Shown here: positions 1-5,594 of the stretch, in pieces
How the letters are laid out: the number at the start of each line of letters is the position of its first letter
How positions within the stretch are numbered: position 1 is the first letter of the stretch
Origin: Deltaproteobacteria bacterium
GTDB taxonomy: Bacteria; Desulfobacterota; Syntrophorhabdia; Syntrophorhabdales; Syntrophorhabdaceae
Length of the DNA stretch: 7,235 bases
Direction: 5' to 3'
Assembly: GCA_003506795.1 (NCBI GenBank)
Contig: DNYO01000291.1
Span: 1 to 7,235 of the forward strand
Notes under the pieces: generated by a model
The model's input: only the letters and a program-made list of their open reading frames with translations
Database searches by the model: none
What the model was told of the DNA's origin: nothing
Program-made: the position numbers and the translations under genes

Positions 1-87
1 GGCGATTTCATACCGGAGAAATTCTATCTCATCGTGGCTGAACTTCTGGCCGGCATCTTCAGAAGAAAAGGGAAGGGGATCCTGTAA
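1..87 (+). CDS. flhB: FlhB, flagellar export-gate protein, C-terminal end only (partial)
   Basis: Only the last 28 codons are present, read in frame 1 to the TAA at 85-87. FlhB is the flagellar type III export switch: a membrane protein whose cytoplasmic domain cleaves itself and changes export from rod/hook to filament substrates. The tail begins GDFIPEKFYLIVAELLAG and ends in a basic stretch (RRKGKGIL). This resembles the FlhB/YscU C-terminal helix, which in the family reads roughly IPEELYxAVAEVLA. The NPTH autocleavage site and the membrane segments lie outside the window. The stop overlaps the flhA start by one base (TAATG), so translation is probably coupled. The identification rests on the short tail plus flhA immediately downstream, a standard flhB-flhA order. 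Confidence 0.85.
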   Translation, partial: GDFIPEKFYLIVAELLAGIFRRKGKGIL

Positions 88-2144
88 TGGGCACAATGGT
101 AGCGAGCCTCAAAAGCAAGGCCGATATCCTCGTCGCCGTAAGCGTCGTCTTCGTGATCATGATCATGATTGTCCCTCTCAATAGTTTCTTCATCGACATG
201 TTCCTGTCGATGAGCATCTCCGTCTCACTTCTGATCCTCTTCATCTCCATGTATATAAAGAAGCCCCTCGATTTCTCCGTCTTTCCGTCGGTGCTTTTGA
301 TCGTGACGCTCTTTCGCCTCTCCCTCAACATCGCCTCGACGCGGCTCATTCTGGTTCACGGAGACGAGGGATCCCAGGCGGCCGGGCAGATCATCAAGGG
401 CTTCGGCACCTTTATCGTAGGCGGCAACTACGTCGTTGGAGCCGTTGTTTTTCTCATCCTCATGATCATCAACTTCGTGGTCATCACGAAGGGCGCCGGA
501 AGGGTTGCCGAGGTCGCCGCGCGCTTCACCCTCGATGCCATGCCGGGAAAACAGATGAGCATCGATGCCGATCTCAACGCCGGCCTCATCGACGATGCGG
601 CGGCGCGCAAGCGCAGGGAGCGGGTGGAAATGGAGGCCGACTTCTACGGCGCCATGGACGGATCGAGCAAGTTTGTCCGCGGTGACGCGATCGCGGGGAT
701 CATTATCATCTTTGTGAATATTATCGGCGGATTGGTCATCGGAGTCGTCCAGAAGGGGATGAACATCAACGACGCCCTGTCGGTCTATACGCTTCTGACG
801 ATTGGTGAGGGGCTTGTGGCCCAGATCCCCGCTCTTCTCACATCCACCGCGGCGGGCATTATAGTTACCCGGGCGGCAAGCGAATCAAATTTGGGAAGCG
901 ATGTGGTCTCCCAGCTCTTTACCCAGCCGAAGGCCCTCGCCCTTGCCTCCTTTGTTATCCTGTCGATAGGTATGGTCCCGGGCATTCCGCTGGTGCCTTT
1001 TCTTATCCTCTCATCCATTACGTACGGCGTCGGCCAGGTCATGAAGAAGGGTCCCGAGGAAGAACTTCCGGCCGTTCCCGATGTTGCGTTGGAATCGAAG
1101 GAGAGAGGGGAGACCATAGCGCCCCTCGAGATACTCGAGGTCGAGATCGGCTACGGCCTCATACCGATCGTAGACGCCGAGCAGAATGGCGAACTTCTCG
1201 ACAAGATCAGGGCCATCCGCAAGCAGATAGCGGTCGAACTGGGCATCGTGGTACCGCCTATGAAACTCAGGGACAACCTGCAGCTCGGGGCCTCCGAGTA
1301 CGTTATGCTCCTCAAGGGAATCGAGATGGGCCGCGGCAGCCTGGTATCGGGGAGTCTCCTGGCCATGGGGCCGGAGGGAAAGGACAGGCCGGCGGACGGC
1401 ATTCCCACAAAAGAACCCGTTTTCAATCTCGATGCTTACTGGATAGCCGAAAAGGACCGCGAGATTTACATAAGCGAAGGCTTTACCGTTGTCGACCATG
1501 CCACGGTCATAGCCACGCACCTTACCGAACTCGTAAGGAACAACGCCCATGAACTCCTGACACGACAGGAAACCCAGAAGCTTATCGACAATGTTGCCCC
1601 GACGCACCAGAAGGTGATCGAGGAGATCTCCCAGAACCAGGTCAATGTCGGTGTCGTTCAGAAGGTCCTCCAGAACCTCCTGCGCGAGCAGGTGTCGATC
1701 CGGGACCTGATCACGATCCTGGAGGCTATCGCCGATGCCTCGTCGTCAACGAAAGACCCGGATGTCGTTACCGAATACGTGCGCCAGCGAATGGCCAGAA
1801 GCATTCTCAAGCCCTACCTGGTGGACGGGATCCTCAATATCCATATCCTCGAAAAGACCCTTGAAGAGAAACTTCTCAGCAGCATTCAGCCGACGGACCA
1901 GGGTACGGTCCTTGCACTGGACCTCACCTTCAGTCAGAAGATAATAGAAAAGATAGGCAATGAGGCGAAGAAGGCCATGCTTCAGAATTACCAGCCCGTT
2001 CTTCTCGTCCATCCGATCTTGCGGGGACGATTGAGGAGGTTCCTCGACCGTTACATCCAGGGAATAACCGTCATCTCTCATAATGAGATACCACCTCAGA
2101 TAAGGATCCAATCAGTGGGGGTCATAAGAATAAATGAAGGTTAA
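87..2144 (+). CDS. flhA: FlhA, flagellar type III export gate protein
   Basis: 685 residues, close to the usual 690-700. FlhA forms the nonameric export gate at the base of the flagellum: an N-terminal membrane domain takes part in proton-driven export and a C-terminal cytoplasmic domain docks chaperone-substrate complexes. Hydrophobic segments appear near residues 14-34, 38-57, 64-75, 110-134, 202-223, 234-260, 283-301 and 303-316, matching the expected eight. The FHIPEP signatures are present: FRLSLNIASTRLIL (about 76-89) and FTLDAMPGKQMSIDADLNAG (147-166). FVRGDAIAG (197-205) carries the conserved Asp (D200) that corresponds to the proton-pathway Asp of Salmonella FlhA. The cytoplasmic domain runs from about 320 to 685. 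The ATG at 87 is chosen because GGGAAGGGGA (70-79) sits at good spacing; an ATG at 96 would be too far from it. The gene overlaps the flhF start by 11 bases. I see nothing truncated or displaced. Confidence 0.98.
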   Translation: MGTMVASLKSKADILVAVSVVFVIMIMIVPLNSFFIDMFLSMSISVSLLILFISMYIKKPLDFSVFPSVLLIVTLFRLSLNIASTRLILVHGDEGSQAAGQIIKGFGTFIVGGNYVVGAVVFLILMIINFVVITKGAGRVAEVAARFTLDAMPGKQMSIDADLNAGLIDDAAARKRRERVEMEADFYGAMDGSSKFVRGDAIAGIIIIFVNIIGGLVIGVVQKGMNINDALSVYTLLTIGEGLVAQIPALLTSTAAGIIVTRAASESNLGSDVVSQLFTQPKALALASFVILSIGMVPGIPLVPFLILSSITYGVGQVMKKGPEEELPAVPDVALESKERGETIAPLEILEVEIGYGLIPIVDAEQNGELLDKIRAIRKQIAVELGIVVPPMKLRDNLQLGASEYVMLLKGIEMGRGSLVSGSLLAMGPEGKDRPADGIPTKEPVFNLDAYWIAEKDREIYISEGFTVVDHATVIATHLTELVRNNAHELLTRQETQKLIDNVAPTHQKVIEEISQNQVNVGVVQKVLQNLLREQVSIRDLITILEAIADASSSTKDPDVVTEYVRQRMARSILKPYLVDGILNIHILEKTLEEKLLSSIQPTDQGTVLALDLTFSQKIIEKIGNEAKKAMLQNYQPVLLVHPILRGRLRRFLDRYIQGITVISHNEIPPQIRIQSVGVIRINEG

Positions 2145-3198
2145 GACCTATACATTCGACGATATCCGCGGGGGCATGGATGTGATCAAGGAGCAGTTCG
2201 GCCCCGATACAATCATCATGGATATCAAGCAGAACAACCACAACGGCAACGGGTGGGTGAAAAAGGGCTGCGAGATATCCATAGCCGTGGAGAGCGATCC
2301 CGGCGCCGCACTGGAAACGGATCTTGGCGAGATCAGGAAGAAGACGGAGGCGATCTGGAGCGATGCGGCCCGCTACCTGACGGACCGGCTTGTTTCCATC
2401 GAGACGGACATGCTCGTCGACAGGCTCAAGACGTACCCCATGCCCCTGAAGATACTCCACGACAGGATGATGAAGGCCGGTCTTGACAGGCATATCTGCA
2501 TGTCCCTTCTATCCGAGGTATTTGCGGAGATAGGGTCCATCGCTGAGAACAGTACCAAGGCCCTCTTCTTCACGAAGACGAAACTCGGCAGGCGCATAGC
2601 CCTGTGTGACGCACTGGCGCCCGACGAATCGATCCTCCTTATCGGTCCCACCGGATCGGGCAAGACGGAAACAGCCAAGAAGCTCGCGGCGGCGATGAAT
2701 GCACGGGACCTCAATCCGTCGATCCTCGCCTTCGACCCCGTCAGAAGAGGCGCCTATGAAGAGCTTCTCGCCTTTTCGCAAAAGACGGGGACCCCCTTTC
2801 AGTTTGCGGCGACCATCGAAGAACTGCGCCGCAAGGCCCACGACGGAAACGGTAAGAAGATCATAGACATAACGGGTCACCTCACCTACCAGGGGGAGGT
2901 CGTGGATAATTTTCGGGGCATGAAGAAGCTTGTCGTGTTCCCGGCGGGAATGAGGGACGAAATGCTGGAGCATTATCTCGGCATCATGGACAGCGCGTCC
3001 ATATCGGGACTCATCTTTACGAAGCTTGACGAGCAAGACCGGCTGGGTCCCCTGTGCAACAGCATCTTGAGGCTTGGAAGACCCATAGCGGCACTGACCG
3101 GCGGAGCGGGGATCGGGGAGATCATGATCCCGGACCAGGATACATTCGGCAGAATACTGATCGAGGGAAGGGGATGGCAATCAACGGACGCAAGATGA
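2134..3198 (+). CDS. flhF: FlhF, SRP-family GTPase for flagellar placement (divergent G motifs)
   Basis: 354 residues. FlhF is the third SRP-type GTPase (with Ffh and FtsY) and directs flagellar assembly to the right site, usually a pole. The N-terminus, MKVKTYTFDDI and EQFGPDTIIM (20-29), matches the FlhF B-domain start. A helical N domain spans about 95-160 and the G domain about 165-345. Motifs: P-loop GPTGSGKT (171-178), then ETAKKLA where the family usually has TTIAKLA; DPVRRGAYEEL (201-211) at the usual DTYRxxAxEQL position; DITGH (245-249) at the usual DTAGR position; TKLDE (296-300) intact; LTGGAGIG (321-328) near the C-terminal motif. The family is clear but several switch residues are altered, so GTP hydrolysis may be weaker than in the model proteins (inference). 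An in-frame TAA at 2131-2133 rules out any upstream start. The nearest purine-rich site, GGGGG (2117-2121), is 12 bases away, so reinitiation after flhA probably matters. Confidence 0.93.
   Translation: MKVKTYTFDDIRGGMDVIKEQFGPDTIIMDIKQNNHNGNGWVKKGCEISIAVESDPGAALETDLGEIRKKTEAIWSDAARYLTDRLVSIETDMLVDRLKTYPMPLKILHDRMMKAGLDRHICMSLLSEVFAEIGSIAENSTKALFFTKTKLGRRIALCDALAPDESILLIGPTGSGKTETAKKLAAAMNARDLNPSILAFDPVRRGAYEELLAFSQKTGTPFQFAATIEELRRKAHDGNGKKIIDITGHLTYQGEVVDNFRGMKKLVVFPAGMRDEMLEHYLGIMDSASISGLIFTKLDEQDRLGPLCNSILRLGRPIAALTGGAGIGEIMIPDQDTFGRILIEGRGWQSTDAR
3163..3173 (+). promoter_or_regulatory. Ribosome binding site deciding the flhG start
   Basis: GAGGGAAGGGG lies directly before the ATG at 3174, with GAGGG ending 6 bases upstream. 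It supports this start over the ATG at 3195, which has only a weak purine tract before it. It also argues against starts further upstream in the same frame, which would lie deep inside flhF. Confidence 0.6.
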
Positions 3199-3917
3199 TC
3201 ACGATAACGAGCGGCAAGGGCGGAGTGGGCAAATCTTCGATTGCCTCGAACATGGCATATCTTCTCGGGAACAGGAACAAATCCACCTACATCCTCGACG
3301 CCGATCTCTCACTGGGGAATATCGACATCATGTTCGGGATGGTCCCGAAGTTCAATGTCAGGGACGTCATCGACGGTTCGCGGCAGATCGGCGAAGTGAT
3401 CCTCGAAGGACCCTGCGGAATCAAGATCATACCGGCCACATCGGGAGTGAGCGAGTTGTCGCTCCTCTCCCAGGATGAGAGAGCAATCCTCCTTGGTTCC
3501 CTCAATGCCCTGCCGGAGCATGATTTCCTGATCGTCGACACCTCCGCGGGAATATCGTCCAACGTGGTCTATTTCAACGCGATGAGCGAAGACATCTTCA
3601 TCGTGGTCACACCGGACCCGGCGAGTGTTGCCGATTCCTACGCGATGGTCAAGGTCCTCAGCACGACGACGGGCAGAAAGGATTTTAATATCATCGTCAA
3701 CATGGTTAAGGAAGAGAAAGAGGCGCTTGAGCTTTTCAGGAGGATTGTCGGTGTCACCGACAGATTCCTCGATGTCTACCTCAATTATTTCGGTTATCTA
3801 CCCCTCGATCGGCATATAAACATTGCCACGAGGAAACAAAGGCTGTGGGTGGAGCGTTTTCCCGATGCTATCGCAACCCGGGCCCTTGCAAAAATCTGTG
3901 ATAGGTTGGTGTCATGA
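3174..3917 (+). CDS. flhG: FlhG/FleN, MinD-like ATPase controlling flagellar number
   Basis: 247 residues from the chosen ATG. FlhG (FleN, YlxH) is a MinD/ParA-type ATPase that limits flagellar number, works with FlhF and in some bacteria restrains the flagellar master regulator. The deviant Walker A SGKGGVGKSS (13-22) has both the signature lysine K15 and the P-loop lysine K20. DADLSLGNIDIMFG (42-55) is the A' region, and DFLIVDTSAGISS (117-129) carries the Walker B/switch II D122. NIIVNMV (172-178) is also typical. The protein starts only about ten residues before the P-loop, so the N-terminal DQAxxLR segment by which FlhG proteins stimulate FlhF is absent. No clear C-terminal amphipathic membrane helix is visible either; the chain ends ALAKICDRLVS. 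The gene overlaps flhF by 25 bases and fliA by 4. A start at 3054 in the same frame is open but encodes no DQAxxLR and reads like an flhF shadow. Confidence 0.93.
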   Translation: MAINGRKMITITSGKGGVGKSSIASNMAYLLGNRNKSTYILDADLSLGNIDIMFGMVPKFNVRDVIDGSRQIGEVILEGPCGIKIIPATSGVSELSLLSQDERAILLGSLNALPEHDFLIVDTSAGISSNVVYFNAMSEDIFIVVTPDPASVADSYAMVKVLSTTTGRKDFNIIVNMVKEEKEALELFRRIVGVTDRFLDVYLNYFGYLPLDRHINIATRKQRLWVERFPDAIATRALAKICDRLVS

Positions 3918-4657
3918 TGACATGGAAAAAAGGATATGCCAGGACATTCAGAGACGAACGTGAGAGGACCATCGACGATTTTATCCCCATCATCAAGCAT
4001 CTGGCCTACAAGGTCTCCAGACGTTACGAAGATGACGAGATCATCGAAGACCTGATCTCCGCCGGTATCGTGGGACTTCTCGAGGCGATGGACAAGTTTG
4101 ATGCCACGAAGGGTGCCAAACTCAACACTTTTGCCTATCTCAGGATACGCGGCGCCATGATCGATGAACTCCGTTCGCGGGACTGGTTCCCGAGGAGCGC
4201 CCGGTCAAAATCGAAGAAGATAAACGAAGTAGTGAGAAAACTGGAGAACAAACTCGGCAGACTGCCAAAGGAAGAAGAGGTGGCCGAGGCGCTGGGCATG
4301 CATCTCGACGACTACTTCAAGATGCTCAAAAACTATGGTAATCTTTCGGTTCTTTCCATCGAGGACCTCCATGAATTGCTCGGCGAAGACCGCGACAGGA
4401 TCATGCGCTACGTTACGGAAGAGAGCGACGACCCCGAGAAGTGCGCCGAGGCGCTGGAACTGGAAGGCATAATGGCGAAGGAATTCGACAAGCTGCCGGA
4501 AAGACAGCGCTACGTCTTGAGTCTTTACTACCACGAAGACCTGAACATGAAAGAAATTGCACGTGTCCTGAGTATCACGGAGGCGCGGGTTTGCCAGATC
4601 CATTCACAGGCCATACTGAACATGAGGGCGTCGATGAAGAAAGTGCTGCGCAATTAA
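3914..4657 (+). CDS. fliA: FliA, flagellar sigma-28 factor
   Basis: 247 residues, the usual sigma-28 length. FliA directs RNA polymerase to late flagellar and chemotaxis promoters and is held inactive by FlgM until the hook is complete. Region 2 is at about 22-95: DLISAGIVGLLEAMDKFD (46-63), then LNTFAYLRIRGAMIDELRSRDW (70-91), the strongly conserved core/-10 segment, followed by PRSAR. Region 3 follows at about 98-150, with LGRLPKEEEVAEALGM at 114-129. Region 4 is at about 190-242, with LPERQRYVLSLYYHEDL (194-210) and a helix-turn-helix ending in EARVCQIHSQAILNMR that reads the -35. The start overlaps the flhG stop (ATGATGA); the second ATG at 3917 is an equally possible start. AGG at 3903-3905 is a weak ribosome site, so coupling to flhG is likely. 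Its cognate-type promoter begins on its own stop codon. Confidence 0.97.
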   Translation: MMTWKKGYARTFRDERERTIDDFIPIIKHLAYKVSRRYEDDEIIEDLISAGIVGLLEAMDKFDATKGAKLNTFAYLRIRGAMIDELRSRDWFPRSARSKSKKINEVVRKLENKLGRLPKEEEVAEALGMHLDDYFKMLKNYGNLSVLSIEDLHELLGEDRDRIMRYVTEESDDPEKCAEALELEGIMAKEFDKLPERQRYVLSLYYHEDLNMKEIARVLSITEARVCQIHSQAILNMRASMKKVLRN

Positions 4658-4680
4658 GGTTTCGCGCGGGCTACCGATAA
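4654..4680 (+). promoter_or_regulatory. Candidate sigma-28 (FliA) promoter for the HDOD-cheB-HEAT genes
   Basis: TTAAGGTT (4654-4661), an 11-base spacer, then ACCGATAA (4673-4680). The enterobacterial FliA consensus is TAAAGTTT, 11 bases, GCCGATAA. The -35 matches at 6 of 8 positions, the -10 at 7 of 8, and the spacing is exact. The -35 overlaps the fliA stop codon (4655-4657). Transcription would start near 4687, leaving roughly 8 bases before the ATG at 4695. The remaining bases of the 37-base gap (4658-4694) hold no terminator and no Shine-Dalgarno. The placement just downstream of the sigma factor gene and ahead of cheB fits class 3 flagellar control. This is a sequence match without experimental support. 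Confidence 0.68.
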
Positions 4681-4694
4681 CATTTCTGATACGT

Positions 4695-5594
4695 ATGGAA
4701 CGCGACGATATCCTTAAAAGGCTCAGGAAGATAGACGTATTGCCCACCTTCCCGGCGGTTATGGCCGAGGTCATCAGCGTCATCGAGGACCCGATGAGTT
4801 CCGCCGCGGACCTGGCGAAGATCATGGACCCCTCGATGGCCGGCGAGGTACTGCGCCTGGCCAACACCGCATATTACGGGACGCGGAACTTCCGCAGGAT
4901 CACGTCCATCGAACATGCCATAGCCATAGTCGGTCTGGAACAACTCTCCCAGATCATTCTCCACATGCCTTTCCTGTCGATGATGGGGGGCGACGGAGGA
5001 CTCGACAGGGAGAAATTCATACGCCATTCCATGATCTGCGGCATCGTCTCGAAGGTGGTCAGCCACACCCTTCGCGCGGGCGATGAGCACGCGGTCTATA
5101 TCGGCGGGCTTATGCACGATATCGGCGCCATCATCATATACCGGTATTTTCACGATGAGTGGAAAACGATCGGCAATCTCGTCAGAGACGAGGGTTATAC
5201 GCGGGAACAGGCGGAAGAGGAGGTGCTCTCCTGCGATCATGGCATGATCGGGGCGTGTCTTCTGACCATGTGGAATATACCCCGGCAGGTGACGGACGGG
5301 GTCATGCATCACCATTGTCCTCAGAAGGCTGTAGAGAATACCTGGAACACCAGGCTCATCAATACAGGAAATAGATTTGCAAAAATCATCGATTTAAGCG
5401 ATAATCTCGCCAGTCTCGATGAATTTATTAATAATAACAAAGACTTCGTTCCTATTGTCGAGGAATTGGGTTTTGAGGTGTCACTCACACAGGAACTTGA
5501 CCTTTTCGAAGGTGTTTTCAGCCTTATGAAGAATGTAAAGGGGTTGCTCTTTGGCGCAGGGGAAGATAAGGATGATCAAAGTACTGGTTGTTGA
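4695..5594 (+). CDS. HDOD-domain signalling protein
   Basis: 299 residues, no signal peptide or membrane segment. The HDOD domain spans about residues 5-210, opening with the typical LKRLRKIDVLPTFPAVMAEV and followed by the DLAKIMDPSMAGEVLRLANTA region. HD-type metal-ligand candidates are kept: H111, H141-D142 (in LMHDIGAIII), D181-H182 and the triple His 205-207. HDOD proteins are regulatory relatives of HD phosphohydrolases, usually without proven enzyme activity, and some are linked to motility, stress and second-messenger signalling; the ligand is unknown here. The last 85 or so residues are a less conserved tail. The ATG at 4695 has no Shine-Dalgarno, although the HDOD homology begins almost at once; the frame is open upstream (CTG at 4686), so a slightly earlier non-ATG start is possible. 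The gene overlaps cheB by 23 bases and would be first in a FliA-driven group. A specific role in chemotaxis or flagellar switching is inference. Confidence 0.9.
   Translation: MERDDILKRLRKIDVLPTFPAVMAEVISVIEDPMSSAADLAKIMDPSMAGEVLRLANTAYYGTRNFRRITSIEHAIAIVGLEQLSQIILHMPFLSMMGGDGGLDREKFIRHSMICGIVSKVVSHTLRAGDEHAVYIGGLMHDIGAIIIYRYFHDEWKTIGNLVRDEGYTREQAEEEVLSCDHGMIGACLLTMWNIPRQVTDGVMHHHCPQKAVENTWNTRLINTGNRFAKIIDLSDNLASLDEFINNNKDFVPIVEELGFEVSLTQELDLFEGVFSLMKNVKGLLFGAGEDKDDQSTGC
5377..5405 (+). promoter_or_regulatory. Possible internal sigma-70-type promoter ahead of cheB
   Basis: TTGCAA (5377-5382), a 17-base spacer and GATAAT (5400-5405) resemble TTGACA-17-TATAAT (4 of 6 and 5 of 6). They lie in a locally AT-rich patch (5361-5450, 27 of 90 bases G or C) within the HDOD coding sequence. 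Transcription would start near 5412, about 160 bases before cheB, and would supply cheB and the HEAT gene independently of FliA. The element may be chance in AT-rich DNA. Confidence 0.3.
5558..5565 (+). promoter_or_regulatory. Ribosome binding site deciding the cheB start
   Basis: AGGGGAAG sits 6 bases before the ATG at 5572. This supports the ATG, whose protein begins directly with the first receiver strand (MIKVLVVDDS). A TTG at 5551 in the same frame also has a purine tract before it (AAAGGGG, 5537-5543) and would add seven residues; it is the less likely start. Confidence 0.5.

Noticed and set aside
154..167. Perfect palindrome TGATCATGATCA in the 5' part of flhA
   Set aside because: It arises from alternating Ile/Met/Val codons in the first membrane helix; no operator-like partner site or promoter is nearby.
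962..969. Sigma-28 -10-like GTCGATAG in flhA
   Set aside because: There is no -35 at the right spacing, and it falls in the coding sequence of a conserved membrane segment.
1011..1607. Antisense open frame of 198 codons opposite flhA
   Set aside because: It lies wholly opposite a well-conserved flhA reading frame, has no recognisable motif, and long antisense frames are expected with this codon usage.
3054..3173. Upstream in-frame extension of flhG (40 residues)
   Set aside because: The extension overlaps the FlhF G-domain coding sequence, is low-complexity in character (Asp/Arg/Gly-rich), has no DQAxxLR, and a good ribosome site precedes ATG 3174.
2509..3180. Antisense open frame of 223 codons opposite flhF
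   Set aside because: No domain features are visible and the region is fully explained by FlhF's G domain on the + strand.
4256..4266. Small inverted repeat GGCAGACTGCC in fliA
   Set aside because: Its stem is 5 bases (4 if the central AC needs a longer loop), it has no U-tract, and it lies within coding sequence; it is not a terminator.
4658..4694. Possible terminator after fliA
   Set aside because: The GC-rich stretch TCGCGCGGG has no good complementary arm and no following T-run, so read-through into the HDOD gene is likely.
4671..5315. Antisense open frame of 214 codons opposite the HDOD gene
   Set aside because: The forward frame has clear HDOD homology; the reverse product is His/Arg/Asp-rich without a recognisable fold and is a shadow.
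5397..5404. Second possible sigma-28 -10 (AGCGATAA) in the HDOD gene
   Set aside because: It matches only 6 of 8 positions, and the bases at the required -35 spacing (TGCAAAAA) do not resemble TAAAGTTT.
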